Below the pieces are notes generated by a model that was not told where the DNA came from, made no database searches, and saw only the letters and a program-made list of their open reading frames with translations. Below are positions 1-12,303 of a stretch of DNA of 64,000 nucleotides, in pieces. The position numbers and the translations under genes were made by a program. The stretch's first letter is position 1, and every line of letters begins with the position of its first letter. The DNA comes from Paragorgia papillata (taxonomy: Eukaryota; Cnidaria; Anthozoa; Scleralcyonacea; Coralliidae), in NCBI GenBank assembly GCA_035771165.1, contig JAWNZC010000470.1, forward strand, positions 611,001 to 675,000, written 5' to 3'.

Positions 1-491
1 AGACTTAGTTCAGAAATGAATTCAGAGGCAAAACATGAGCAGAGTAAATTGATATTTCATCGCTTTCTTAAAAGTACTAATTAGAATTGATGTGTTCAAA
101 ATGAGTAATACATTGCTTGGCACATATGCCAAAGTATGTCAGAATTAAACAGATGGAATTAATGCCATGATAGCATATTGATATACTTAAAGCTCCATCT
201 GCATCTTGCATTAAAACGTCTTTGTTGTTGAATTGCATGCTAAAGCCTGGCATAATTGCCTGACATCATTTTATTTGTACCTGATGTAATTCAAGCACGA
301 CCACCGCCGATTAACACCCGATGTAGTCCCGAACATCATGTTTCTCGATGTTTGCAAGGAAACTTTAGAACGCCGGTCAGGTGACAAACAACTCAATTGA
401 TTCTAAGTCCAAACTCGACGTTTATCGTCCGGGTAAGTTGAAGACAACTTTCAAATTGTCCCCCCCCCCTGAACACAGTGATGTCAAAGAT

Positions 492-628
492 GAATTTCCA
501 CTAGGCGTAAAATATCGCGCGCTCGACTTTTCACTAGTACAAATTGAATCTACTTTGTTTCATACGGAAACTCACAAGACAAAAGAAAAATATCGAGCGC
601 GCGACATTTTACACCTAGTGTAAATTCA
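492..628. mobile_element. Short MITE with ~35-bp inverted ends
   Basis: The ends GAATTTCCACTAGGCGTAAA and its near reverse complement at 601-628 are inverted copies, each followed by a CGCGCGCTCGA block. The span is 137 bp with no coding capacity. A related CGCGCGAGCGAG core occurs in the element starting at 35761. Superfamily not determined. Confidence 0.55.
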
Positions 629-3330
629 GGCTGTTTTCCATTCATTGCTCAGTTGGCGCTTTGGAAGTTGAGAATTTCCAACTTTCAAAGCCCGCTCCGC
701 CCGCGCGGGAAAAGCGGCACGTAATGGCAAATGGCCTTTAATCTAGCTTTATAGGCTCTCGATTAGATCCGTTCAACCGTTCTGGCTCATAAGACAAAGA
801 AAGCGATTGAAAAACATCGCTCGCTTGACAAATAAAGTTGAATGGTAATCCGCCTTGCATTCATCTGGATCTCAGACGTGAAAATCAAAAATCGATCACA
901 TGTTTTTGAAGTTGAGCTCAATGGGTTATTTAAAATAATAAAATACATTATTTTTATGTTCCTCTCTTGCAGACTAATATAAATAATATTGAAACTGAAA
1001 TGCAATATGAACCATCGTTTAAGTATTAGCAAACTTTCCCTTCAAGAATAAACAAGTTATAGATATTATACAAACATGATTTTTTGTGAGCTTTCAATCA
1101 TTTTTACTGATTGACAGCAAGTAGATCCAACACTCCGCAAAACTCTTAGCGTATATAGGTATATATATATGAGCGACCAAACTGCATATGGAAATGATAG
1201 CGAGGCGGCAGAAATTAAACAAGGCGCAAATATTGTACAGTATATCACTTATCAAATTCACACATCTATAATTATTCTGGTTTATCAACAATCTTTAAGA
1301 TATAAGCTGTTTAAGCTGTATGAGAAAATCGATCGATCCGAGAGTTTATGTAAATCAGGATGTATCCGATTTTATACAACATCTGTCATCTGATTAAACA
1401 TTCATTTCAATTCTGTTGAATTTTCTCCATGAACTATAATATATAATCACGGCCACATCAGCTTGATGCTGCAGTTACTTACTTACTTATAATAGTAAAT
1501 TGGATGAAGGGATTTACAATTTTTGTTCGCTCAATCATGACAAGTTAAGATTTACTGCCGCGAGCACATACGTACTACACTGGGAATGCTAGGAATTAAG
1601 GTGGGGGTAAACTAAGACTAAGAGGGCCACTATAAGCTTATTGCGGATGAGGAAAAGCATTTAAGATGTGCATAAATTACATTTTATTATGTAATGCCGA
1701 ATACCTCTCAAATAATTTAAACAGTTTTTGCTATACATGGCAGTTCAAAAGTGTTCCGGTTTCTCTCTAGTTGAAATATGTGTTTTCACCTCTCATTCAT
1801 TCAACACCAATTAAACTGTAATATCTTCAGTTTTATGAAAGATTGATAAAATAATAATGCCCTCCACCGCAACTTCGCATGCAGCGTACATGTCACGAAA
1901 CGTTTAAAATCAATCTAACTGTGTTGTACATCGAGTCAAACGAAAACAAAAACTTGTGAGTAGCGCAAAGAAAGGCTGTGTTTTAACATCACAACTTTCA
2001 TACTGGCTTCTGCATGGGCTTTGCCAACGGGTTAATCAGACCACACAAACCGCACGCATATGCTTTGTAAATTTAATTTAATTCAAATGTAGATGTTGTT
2101 TAGCTCTAGATATTAAAGACTAGGGTGTAGGCATTGTTCAAAAAACTCACACGATTACAAAAGTCGATATGTTTGTACGTCTATGAAAGATTTTGAGGCA
2201 TACAATATAATCTTGAACGGCGAGAGGCCGCTGGGCAGAGGAAACTTGGTGACTTGGTCCAGCACTATTTTAATCCATTAGTCATCTAGTCATTCCTTGA
2301 AGCGACGCCAAAGAGGGTTAGGATACCGCCAAAAATGAAACCAGGCCAAATTAACGACCTTGATCGTTGTACTGTGGAAATAAATGTTCCGACAGTTGAT
2401 GTATTTGTAACTTTATCTAGGTATACATCAATGTTAATTAGGTCACCAAATCACCGACTACAGACAAACAAAATATTGATGTGTATATTTTAAAGAGAGT
2501 GTGTTAGTTTATTTGTTCAGTGTTATAAAATAAAAAATAACAAACAATTGCGGCCATATTATGTGTATATATTATAAGCACGGTGTATTGTCTTCATAGT
2601 TCAATAAGTAAAATCGCCATCGTCGTAACATGCTGTGTTAAATGACTTTCAAACTACTTTCTTTAATAGATACACCATTTGGTGTTTGGGACGGGGTTTT
2701 TAATGCCAGACGTGCATGTTTATTTTAAAATTATATTGAAGTCATAACATTCTTTAGTCCAAACCATCTCCCCTTCCACAAGCAAGGACATAAAATGTAT
2801 ACTGTACTAGTTGCTGTTATACTGCATGGTTGAAAATAAGAGAACCCATATATCCGGTGCATTTTGTTATGGTCATAATAATGCCGTAATCTGTTGTTCA
2901 TAAACTCAACGCCATTTTGTGTCTACAGTATAAACAGGTCGTTGTTTTAATTTAATTTGATCGCCGTTAATTCTGTAAAAGTGCTAAATGTTTTGCATTT
3001 AGAATGCTGTGTCTTGATACATTTAACATGTGACAGTAATTAAAACCGGCCTCAACCAAGCGGTTGGTCAGTTGCAGAAAACTATTAAATAAACCACTTT
3101 TGTGTATCTAGATGGTGTAATATTTGTATCGGAAAGAAGCCCAATTATAAATATAACATAAAACTATAAAAAAGATAACGTTGTTTGTGTTTAGACCTCC
3201 CAGGTAACCAACTATAAAGAGTCTTTGAAGGAAAGCAATTAACTGGGTAATTGCACTTTTAAAACAACCTGACATCAATTTACGATAATCTCCAAAGCCG
3301 TCAACTGATTGGTTGATAGGCTAGCAAGGT
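629..3330. other. AT-rich intergenic DNA, no gene seen
   Basis: Only short spurious reading frames occur. A fragment around 780-830 resembles the core of the MITE at 492-628 (AAAACATCGCTCGCTTGAC). No RNA gene or long repeat was recognised. This is upstream flank of the bHLH gene at 3572 and may hold distal regulatory DNA. Confidence 0.4.
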
Positions 3331-3339
3331 AAACAATAC

Positions 3340-3571
3340 GAGTTATCAGGGAACATTATCTTGATGTTTCATCTAATAGTGCGCATTTTCCGGCACTTAT
3401 TGACGCAAACGGCGCCAGGCGGGACTTTAAAAGCTTGTGAACAATTCTTCAAGCTTTATTAGATATCCACGATAGAATGCAGATCCAATAACAAAATATT
3501 CGTTAAGTAATTCATTTATCAAGCTATATCATTCTGTAAAGGTTTGAACGAGATACGAGCGTGCTCTGTTC
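3340..3571 (+). promoter_or_regulatory. Putative promoter and 5' leader of TAL-type bHLH gene 1
   Basis: Two GATA-type motifs (TTATC) lie at about 3345-3362 and a GC-rich stretch GGCGCCAGGCGGGAC near 3411-3425. It is followed by CTTTAAAAG at 3423-3431, a TATA-like box about 145 bp before the ATG. The same CTTTAAAAG box precedes the second bHLH gene. Motif matches only; the transcription start is not shown. Confidence 0.35.
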
Positions 3572-4186
3572 ATGTCGCAGGCTGTTGTGTTAGCAAGCAA
3601 GAATATTAACTTCACTGGAATGGTCAGTGCCAAGCACGCAACGGAAACTAAACCACTCGTTACATCAACTGCAGCAGTAAATTGTAGCAACTACGACGAC
3701 GGATCAACGTTGTCTCCTTGGAACTCATTTTCTTATTCATCTCCATCTCCGCCGCAAGATATTATATCCGATTACTATCCGTTGAGAGAAAATAAGAAAG
3801 TTGCTGTGAATCGACTGGCTTACCATCGCACCTACCATGCTGCAGAGGAACCTCGACAAAGCAAAATAGTCAAGAGAATGTTTACAAATACACGAGAACG
3901 ATGGAGGCAGAAAAACGTGAATCACGCATTTGGAGAACTGAGGAAACTATTGCCAACTTATCCGTACGATAAGAAACTGTCTAAAAATGAAATCTTAAGA
4001 CTTGCTATGAGATATATTCAATTCCTCGACAAACTCTTGCATGATATGGATACCATGGATAGTGAATATTTGAGCGCAAGATGGGACAAACAATTTCCTT
4101 ATAGTGCACAATATGGTATAGAATATACACAAACTTCTTCAAATCATAACGCGGCCTATGAATCTTATACGACTCAAGGTCAGTAA
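3572..4186 (+). CDS. TAL/SCL-family bHLH transcription factor
   Basis: A 204-residue single-exon protein starting at ATG 3572. The bHLH domain spans about residues 98-157: basic region [17 protein letters not shown] (101-117), helix 1 [13 protein letters not shown] (119-131), then [17 protein letters not shown] (133-149) and FLDKLL. RERWRQ plus [11 protein letters not shown] is the signature of the TAL1/LYL1/TAL2 class, nuclear factors that dimerise with E-proteins on E-boxes. The N-terminal 97 residues are low-complexity (Ser/Pro and Tyr-rich) and the tail after 160 is polar; neither is recognised. AATAAA overlaps the stop region at about 4186. A second TAL-like gene lies 20 kb away on the other strand. 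Orthology to TAL1 versus LYL1 or TAL2 cannot be resolved by eye. Family assignment is firm. Confidence 0.9.
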   Translation: MSQAVVLASKNINFTGMVSAKHATETKPLVTSTAAVNCSNYDDGSTLSPWNSFSYSSPSPPQDIISDYYPLRENKKVAVNRLAYHRTYHAAEEPRQSKIVKRMFTNTRERWRQKNVNHAFGELRKLLPTYPYDKKLSKNEILRLAMRYIQFLDKLLHDMDTMDSEYLSARWDKQFPYSAQYGIEYTQTSSNHNAAYESYTTQGQ

Positions 4187-5293
4187 TAAAACAAGCTGTC
4201 GATCGAAGAAGATAAACATAACAAGACAATTGCCATGCTAAAATCTAAACAAGTTGTTCATATCAACCATGTCAGAAAGCTGATAATATTTGCAATGCTT
4301 TTGGACGTGATGCATGTAGTCTGTAAATTAGATTAGCACGATAATTGAACATTGAAGTGCAGATCGCGTTCATTAGCTTACGACGTTTGAAAGTAAAACA
4401 TGCGTTCTAGACTAGAAACTCTTGTAAATATAAGACTAACTATTCACTCAGTGTAATATAGTAATAACATAAATGAATATTAACCACAAGACCATGCAGT
4501 CAGTCTTTCGTGTTCTACTGCGTTTTTAATCGACAACTCGGCGTGCGATTGTTGGCAAGAACTGACAGCAAGCTTTACAATTATGCTCATCAAACTGGAT
4601 TATAGAAATTTACCCACTTGATATCGCGTGCATCATGTGGCTTTCTGATAAAATCTTTTCAAATATGTCGCACTTGCATGTGAAACTGTGAGAGCGCTTT
4701 TCATTTGCAACATACCATCAATATAACGGTGTTTTATGATAAACTAAACGCAGAAACGACAGCAATCAACAGAACTGATAAACTTTTCAATACGTGGTCA
4801 AAAAGTTTATAAAACAAACGAATATTTAGTCTTTAGTTCTGAGTGGAAATGAACTAGTGATATTTGAGACGAGGATTTAAGATAATTTTTACTTCCTAAT
4901 CCTTTGTGACCATTTAAGTTTGAATTGGATCAGCAATTTCTCGAGCATTCGCGAGCTATTGATAGTGATGTATCATATTAAACAGATATGCCAAAGTCAA
5001 CGAAGGGGCCCCCGGTTAGTCCCTCTTTCATTTGGATTTTGGAACGATCGTAGGACATCATCAGCCCAGAAAACAAACCCTGGGTACGAAATTACATCAT
5101 TGTGATAAAAAGAATGACTCAAAATGATTCGGGAGCTTGGTTGATTTTCTGCCCTTGCAGGTATCAAATTCTTTTCAATTTTGTTTATTATCCTATGCGC
5201 GCGCATGCACCGCAGGGGTAAAGATAGTACTGATCTCTTCCAGAGTAATTGTTTGTTTGTCTGTTTTTCGCGTGAATTAAAGTGCCTATTGTA
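4187..5293. other. 3' flank of bHLH gene 1, no gene seen
   Basis: AT-rich sequence that presumably includes the 3' UTR. No convincing coding region, RNA gene or repeat was seen before the MITE at 5294. Confidence 0.35.
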
Positions 5294-5514
5294 CAATCTC
5301 GTTCCCAGAGCCCACGTTCCCCACCCGGGAAACGAGAGACTCTTGGGATAATCCGTTTCACATCGATATTTCATTGGGTGATGAACACAGTGAACTCTAT
5401 ATAACTCTTCTTCCGGATAACAAGAATCCTGTGGTGGCGTGAACGGATTATCCCAGAGCCTCTCGTTTCCCGCCCGCTGGGTAAGGGGAACGTGGGTTCT
5501 GGGAACGAGATTGG
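5294..5514. mobile_element. CAATCTCGTTCCCAG-family MITE, copy 1
   Basis: About 60-bp inverted ends: CAATCTCGTTCCCAGAGCCC and its complement at 5495-5513, with further matching GGGAAACGAGAG and GGATAATCCGTT blocks. The same family occurs at 9788-9986. Flanks read GCCTATTGTA and GCCTATCTGG, a decayed target duplication. Confidence 0.85.
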
Positions 5515-5559
5515 CCTATCTGGGAATGAAACTGGCAGTAGCGACCATCAACATTTGAG

Positions 5560-6848
5560 GTAAGCCCACTTATAGTATATATATATATATATTATATATG
5601 AGCCATAAAAATTCGTCCAGACTACTACAAGCATTTTACTAAATTTGCACCACGATTCTTAATAAAATAAAAACTTTAGAGTCTTAAATCTTATTATTCT
5701 TACAAATTCTTACTTTGGTCCTCATTGAGGTGTCTATTGTTTTCGTTGAGTTTTGTCACTCCTTGGATTGAAATTGTGGTAATAATTCCATGTCCTACAT
5801 AACCCAAGTACTTCATGAAAGCCTTACCCCAACACACAACCTAACCTAAGGATGGCAATTCGTGTAAATAGGACATGGACGTATAACCGAAATTGTGGCC
5901 GCCATTTTGAAAAATCCGAGTACAAAAATCCGAATCCCAATGATTGTTCCGAAGTTGACTCGGACCTAGTACCTCGCGGTCACCTCAACTGCGAGTATCC
6001 CATCTAACTACTTCCGTTCAGGAAATAATTAGTTAATGAGTAACCAATAGTATATGAGGAGTCACAAGGCATGTAGAGAGAGAGAGAAGGACAGTGAGAG
6101 GGAGTGTAAATAAAGAGTATAAGAAAGCGTTCAAAATATAACACCTATGAAACGAAATTTCACTTCAGGTTTTCAAGAGTGTATTTGGAAGAACAAATGA
6201 AAAATGGCTTTCATGCCTTTCAAATCTTATCCATCTTGAATCTTGAATTGTTGGCTATGCAATTTGAGTAAGACGTCACACGTTGTGTGTGAGAGAAAAC
6301 GGAAAATCAGTCATATGTTTGAATTTCGTTTGAATTAGATCACCTTAAAACTAACAACGGTTTTCCTGAGAAGATGATTCAAGCTTCTATGACACCTTCG
6401 GTACATCCGGAGCTGAATACTCAGCCCCAGCAACTCAGCAAGAACCACCTTCATTTTCTCTTCCGTACATCGGACCAGCATCTCACAAGATTGAGAGGAT
6501 TCTACTGTGAAATACCTTCATACCTTCATACCTTCAGACCTACATAAATCCTTCAACGCTTCATTCTTCTCCCAAACATACATCAAACCGCAGGCATATT
6601 TTACGACCTATCGACTGAAACTAGACACTTCACGTGAAACTTAACTGGTGTGGTCAAACATAAAGTATTAAGCTCAAAAATGAGCGAAATAAACTGGCAA
6701 ATTTATGAAACATACCACTAATAACAATGCGTTGTATAGCTGCTGTGGTGGAACGCTAAGTATAATGCTCCAAATTAGTCCTCACACAACGCCAGTGAAG
6801 GTCTCACTACCCACCATATTATATAAAAAATGTACTTTTCACACATAA
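5560..6848. other. Non-coding AT-rich stretch
   Basis: Contains a short (TA)n at 5576-5596 and a GAGA-rich patch near 6075-6110. I see no gene. Its distal part borders the Penelope-like fragment and may be unrecognisable 5' remnant of that element. Confidence 0.3.
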
Positions 6849-6855
6849 AGATGAG

Positions 6856-7186
6856 GTGGATAGCTTATCTAAGCCTGGAGTGTATCGCATTCCGTGTGAG
6901 TGTGGCTTGGTTTACATCGGGGAAACGGGAAGAAATCTCTCAACTCGCCTGAAGGAGCACAAGACATGTTGCATTAAAGCCCAACAGGATAAATCTGCTG
7001 TTGCCAAACACGCTTGGAAGTATGACCATCGTAAAGTGGGAAGAGTCGTCACTCTTACCCAGCGACAAGCAATACTTCACGCGAAGAACAAGGGAGTCTA
7101 TTGAGATTGCAAAACATCGCACTATTTCTCAGGAAGGGCAGCCATTAAACAGCACGTGGTGTGCCCTATTCGGAGAACATTCTTGA
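6856..7186 (+). pseudogene. Penelope-like element fragment: GIY-YIG endonuclease domain
   Basis: The translation contains PGVYRIPCECGLVYIGETGR followed by LSTRLKEHK and AVAKHAWKYDH. This is the GIY-YIG endonuclease domain found C-terminal to the reverse transcriptase in Penelope-like retroelements (GVY/YIG pair, catalytic R in TGRNLSTRL, E in KEH). The reading frame is broken between about 7060 and 7090. The expected continuation, RRTRESIEIAKH...W, is in another frame and ends at 7186. No RT domain remains upstream, so this is a 5'-truncated dead copy. The non-coding tail to about 7386 (GATGAAGGCCTGAGTCAACAG, then GTGGTGTTTCCACAAAACG) matches tails seen elsewhere in the window. Confidence 0.85.
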
Positions 7187-7283
7187 TTTTGTTTTCTAAT
7201 TAATAAATTAACGTGATACACCATTGTATTTTTACGTGATTTAACTGATCAGTTGCTTAGTTTATAAATGACGTGAGCCAACA

Positions 7284-7386
7284 ACTTGTTGTCATTGCTC
7301 TGATGAAGGCCTGAGTCAACAGGCCGAAAGCTTAGCAAAGAAATATTTTACGTGGTGTTTCCACAAAACGTATTTATATTACATTA
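7284..7386 (+). mobile_element. Penelope-like 3' tail
   Basis: CTGATGAAGGCCTGAGTCAAC...AGGCCGAAAGCTTAGCAA...GTGGTGTTTCCAC recurs in degraded form near 20745-20850, 22195-22300, 28440-28500 and 28600-28675. That makes it the transposed 3' part of a Penelope family. Confidence 0.6.
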
Positions 7387-7437
7387 CCGCCATGAAAACT
7401 TTCAAAGAATTAATCTTCGTAAATAAGTTATCAAACG

Positions 7438-8312
7438 CAGGGGCGGACTGGCTACGTCAGAGGGGCCCGGGTGATTTGCTGTAAAAGGGGCCCGGTTTCC
7501 AAATCAAGTTGTTGTGGGCCCGCATGTGGACCATCCCCTGGAAATTTTTTGAAATTTGGGTCTCTGAAATGGCATTTCCCGCATTCTGACAGCAGTTTTG
7601 AGCAAACTTTTAATAGTTTTAAAACATGTTTGTTATGGCACATTTCCTCATTTTTAACAAAGATTTTGTCCAAATTAGGCTTTGAATAGTATATTAAATG
7701 TTAAAATATGCATGGACTGTAAGGTCAAAGCCTGTTAAGGCTTGAGGGTTACCAATAAAAACAAAGGACGACTCATTTCCGTACGCATTCTTTCTCATGC
7801 GCGAACGGCTTATCGACTATACAACATATATTTTAATATGATTGTAGATCAGATGTATGAAGTGTTTCAAACTTTTTAGATCCACATTTTCTTTTTGAGT
7901 AATCTCAACAAATTATAAAGAACGACTCTATATTAGGAGGGAAAAAAGGGTAAGATTGGTACATGCACTTCCCTCCAACTCTACGGACCCTAAACATTGT
8001 TCTCTTTTCAGAGGAGCTGCTTCTTGCAAGTCGTCCACCTTTTTTACACCTTTTCTGTGCACCACGTTTACAGTGAACTGGTTTTATATTAATTGCTTTC
8101 TTCATAATTCCAGAACTCGAAATGTCGGAAGAAACTATAGCTTGCACTATAAATGCTAGATAATTATTTATTGCCTGATTGATACATAGCCTTTTTTTAC
8201 TTTTGCAAAGTCAAAAAAATTTAAGGGCCCAAATCGGGCCCAACATGCAGGCAAGGAGCCCACCGGTGACCGGGCGTTTGCCTGGTAAGCCCAACTGGCC
8301 AGTCCACCCCTG
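7438..8312. mobile_element. Non-autonomous hAT element with 8-bp target duplication
   Basis: It begins CAGGGGCGGACTGGC and ends GCCAGTCCACCCCTG, inverted termini typical of hAT elements. Flanks ATCAAACG (7430-7437) and ATCAAATG (8313-8320) are a 7/8 matching 8-bp target-site duplication. The 875-bp body encodes no recognisable transposase. Confidence 0.85.
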
Positions 8313-9010
8313 ATCAAATGTATGTTTTCTAAATCCTTGACTGATTTATTGGTCAGATAAAGATCTCAAAATAAATTGTAGTCTTGTCTGTCTTACCCCC
8401 CCCCCCCCCCCCCCCACTTTTTTCAAAATTGGAAAATGTGCCCTTTTTCTGAAATAAAAATGCCCTTTTTATAAATGTGACATGTGGCGGTTAAGGTTTA
8501 CTGCGGCAAATTGCCTATACTGGGAAGAATTAATGTACCCTTTCCGTAGAAGTATAACATTGCTATTTGCTGTAGAAAAGAGTGACTGTGCCGTTGCCCA
8601 AGGGGTGACGTAAAAGAGTTATTTATAAAATATGATATAATGTAAGTTTCCAGCAGATTGGCGCTACTTGAAGTATTCTATCTCTAAAAGAAATGCCGCT
8701 GACCAAGAAATGTTAAAAACAAAATGGTGATGATCAAATGGAAGTTTTAATACAACCGTACAACGTTTTAAGGTTTTAAATTATACAATTATTTTGAAAA
8801 TAACCAAGGTGCCCCTTTTTGGCGATGCCCACCCCCCCCCCCCCACTTTTCAGGTGCTTCCACGGCCTCTGGTCAATTACCTTACAACCGGCGTGCAGAC
8901 TCATTACATGTGGAAAGTTATTATTTACTGTTGAATTTATATATACTTTCTAAAACGTATAGTTTAGTATCCATAATATGCATGTGTTTAGTGAAATCTG
9001 CTTGTTGCTG

Positions 9011-9514
9011 TCCCTTTAAAGGGCATATGACTCGAAAATTAAGTTTGTCTTATTGAAAAGAACATTTAAAATGATAAAATAACATCTTTTGCAGTTTTTG
9101 GTTTCCTTGCTTCGTTTTTGAGATATTCCAGTTTGTTTGATATGCAAATGACACAACTTTCTACGTCACACGTGCATAATGAGTATTATGAGTTACCGAA
9201 GAAGGTTACATATCTTTGCTATTGTGAGACGAAATCACTTGGAATTCTACATGTTTGGTGTTGTGGGTAGAAACACGCACATGCTTTCTTTGAGTCGAGC
9301 CCATGTTTTCATAATAGCAAAGATATGTAACCTTTTCTGATAACTCATTATGCACATGTGACGTAGAAAGTTGTGTCATTTGCATATCAAACAAGCTGGA
9401 ATATCTCAAAAACGAAGCAAGGAAACCAAAAATTGCAAAAGATGTTATTTTATCATTTTAAATGTTCTTTTCAATAAGACAAACTTAATTTTCAAGTCAT
9501 ATGCCCTTTAAAGG
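9011..9514. mobile_element. Long-arm fold-back element
   Basis: Two arms of roughly 220 bp are inverted copies. TCCCTTTAAAGGGCATATGA at the left mirrors the sequence ending at 9514. Internal blocks such as TTGATATGCAAATGACACAA and GCAAAGATATGTAACCTT also occur on both arms. The ~70-bp centre is unpaired. No protein is encoded. Confidence 0.8.
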
Positions 9515-9787
9515 TGCCCTCCAGTCCGTTCTGCGCATGTTCGAAACTAATGTTTACATCTCTATTTAGAAAATAATATACTGATACCTTATTCAAGATT
9601 GTAAGCTTTTCTTGCTTCCTCTTCATTACTTGTAACCAAAACAAAACATTTTCAGAAGAAATAGAAGAAATCCGAAGAGATATCCTCGCCGAATCGCTTG
9701 GTTTTCTGCCATGTTGTTCCTAACGGTTTACACTGAGGTGAGTACTTCATGTAATTATCTACGAATGTCATGTTTGAGGGTCCTAGC

Positions 9788-9986
9788 CAATCTCGTTCCC
9801 AGAGCCCACGTTCCCCACCCGGGAAACGAGAGACTCTGGGATAATCCGTTCACGCCATCACAGGATTCTTGTGATCCGGAAGAAGAGTAATCATGTTCAT
9901 CAGCCAATGAAATATCGATGTCAAACGGATTATCCCAGAGTCTCTCGTTTCCCGGGTGGGGAACGTGGGCTCTGGGAACGAGATTG
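9788..9986. mobile_element. CAATCTCGTTCCCAG-family MITE, copy 2, with 9-bp TSD
   Basis: Same termini as the element at 5294. It is flanked by a perfect direct repeat GGTCCTAGC at 9779-9787 and 9987-9995. A 9-bp duplication is characteristic of Mutator-like (MULE) transposition. The interior is in the opposite orientation to copy 1. Confidence 0.9.
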
Positions 9987-10932
9987 GGTCCTAGCATAAA
10001 CAAAGATTCGGATCATGCGCAGAAAGGACTGGACGGCACCTTTAACTTACAAAGTGGCTATGAAACAAAAATAAAGATCTGTCTTATTTGAAACACTAAA
10101 ATTCCTTAATAATTGAAGAAGAAAACACAAAAGAAATTAGTACCATTTTTTCATGTGTCAAATCTAATTAAATAATGTACAAATAAATATATATAAATAT
10201 GTGCAAATAAAATTAGTAAATTTCAGTTTGTTCATGCAGGCTCATTTACATTCGGGATGCATACGAAGATAAGTTCGATGTTTGAAACAGGCCAAAGATA
10301 CTCGGGTCTCTGAAACACTATTTCCTGCATTTGAGGCAAGTATTTAAGAGTAATCCGAAAGCCATAAATTACATAATTTTGTTGAAATCAAACCAGAACA
10401 TAGAATGATACACATCAGAATATCTTTAGATTTATTAATAAACAAGTCGTAAATGTAAAAACTAGTTGAAGGCATTTTAGACCCTATAACCTAATTACTA
10501 TTGTAATTTATAGCATATGCATGCCTGAAATATAGTATATAACACATCACGGTGTACTCAACAAAAACTGTATAACTCCCTCCCCCCCCTATAAGTTTCT
10601 CCACGAATTTAAACTTTTCATGAGAACGGTCTTGGAGACCATTTGGGGGGGGGGGGGGGGGGGGAGGGTTTACAGCTTTTCCAAGATAAGTTCTTAAGGT
10701 AATTAGGCTTATGTATAAAGTCAAATGAGGTAACATATGACCTCAAAAGATTTGCACAGCAATTTATGATATTAGAAAATCGTGTATACAGTACATCATT
10801 AAGATTGTTGTACGAAATCACTAGTGAAACTTTGCGAAATGCTACAGTTTGTAAACTAAACATTGGAGGCAAATTTCAAGTGATTTCGTTTGATAAACAT
10901 AAAGATATTTTCTAAAACGTCAAAACGTTGAT

Positions 10933-11224
10933 ACCCTGCGAGCAGAGCCTTCTTTTCCTTATTTCTTCGCTGAGAGAGAGGAAGAAAAGTAGGCTCTGCT
11001 GTATTCGTGTTTGGCTTCATCCAAGATTTAGGACGAAATAACCCGTTTAAGACCCGTTTAACCGGTTCTCGTTTTGTTTTCTGCTCTGATTGGGACTGGG
11101 TTCGAGGTTGTAACCAAGCAACTGACATGCATGCGCAATGGAAACCAGTCACGAATACAGCAGCCTACTTTTCTTCCTCTCTCTCAGCGAAGAAATAAGG
11201 AAAAGAAGGCTCTGCTCGCAGGGT
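10933..11224. mobile_element. ACCCTGCGAGCAGAG-family MITE with ~9-bp TSD
   Basis: About 80-bp inverted arms (ACCCTGCGAGCAGAGCCTTC at the left, complement at 11205-11224) enclose a ~130-bp centre. AAACGTTGA abuts both ends, a 9-10 bp target duplication suggesting a MULE-type element. Confidence 0.85.
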
Positions 11225-11239
11225 AAAACGTTGAGTAAA

Positions 11240-12290
11240 CCTTATGACATCAGACAGAGATCATCTTATTTGAATATCGCATACTCTAGCTATATATAAG
11301 TCTAAATAACTTAAGAACTAAAGTAGCTTAAGAACTAAATAGCTTAAGAAAGATGAAAGAGGTGTAAATTGATATTCTTCGTCATTTTGAGGGTTCTTTT
11401 AAAATTATACACGTAAATTGAATTTTCTATTCATATTTGGTATTTTAATGTTGCGACAGAACCACCGTATAATTAATTGTTAATCTATTGTAGCCAGTCG
11501 ATTTTATAGTTACAAATAAAATATAGCGCAAATATCCCAACAAATCGAAATTATACCAAAAAAAATTTCTGCGAGTGACTGCTCTATGTCCCCGTCATTT
11601 ATAGCACTGACAAATGCACAATAAATATTCAATTGCCGTTTAACGCAGCGCTTAGCACGAACTAATGGTATATACAAACTAAACCGCTACATTTCCTACC
11701 AATCACTTGTGCCCCATTTCCTGCGCATTTCGCGAGGAGATTTAAGAGATTTCTGAAGATAAAATACCAATTAATTATAGATCTTTGCTCTAAAAAGGGC
11801 TCTCGGTCGCCAATAACAAACCAAAAAATGCGAGGCCTCCAAAACGCACGCCTTGAAGTCCAAAAAGAGAAAGATTCATTGGATGTTTCTTTGAGCCATC
11901 ACACGTGTATATTAGGGGGGCTGAGATCCCCACTTCAGAATTTCAGGGGGTTGCAGCCCCCCATTCCCCCTGCTGCCTATACGCCGGTGGAAACGTTATA
12001 CTGAATTCCATAAATAAGACTACATGCAAAATCCAAAGCTACTGTAAAATTGTCTGAGGTAAACTAAAACCTATGTAGCTAGCTATATAGGAATGCTACT
12101 CAACCAAGAAAAAGTTAAACGATCCAGTTTAGATATTTCATTATTTCAGGCACTTAAAAGTAAAAGAATGGAGTTTCAGACTTTCAGTAAAAAAACGGTT
12201 GAATGAATGAAAAAGTACCTCATAACCGTACAAATACCTAGGATTAGTTAGAATACCTGATTTTAATATCGCCAACATGGCATACTAACA
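11240..12290. other. Non-coding, small transposon debris
   Basis: No gene. A G-rich patch at 11915-11990 (AGGGGGGCTGAG, GGGGGTTGCAGCCCCCC) resembles the interior of the hAT-type MITEs at 12576 and 26390. Confidence 0.3.
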
Positions 12291-12303
12291 CGGCAACCTT
12301 TGC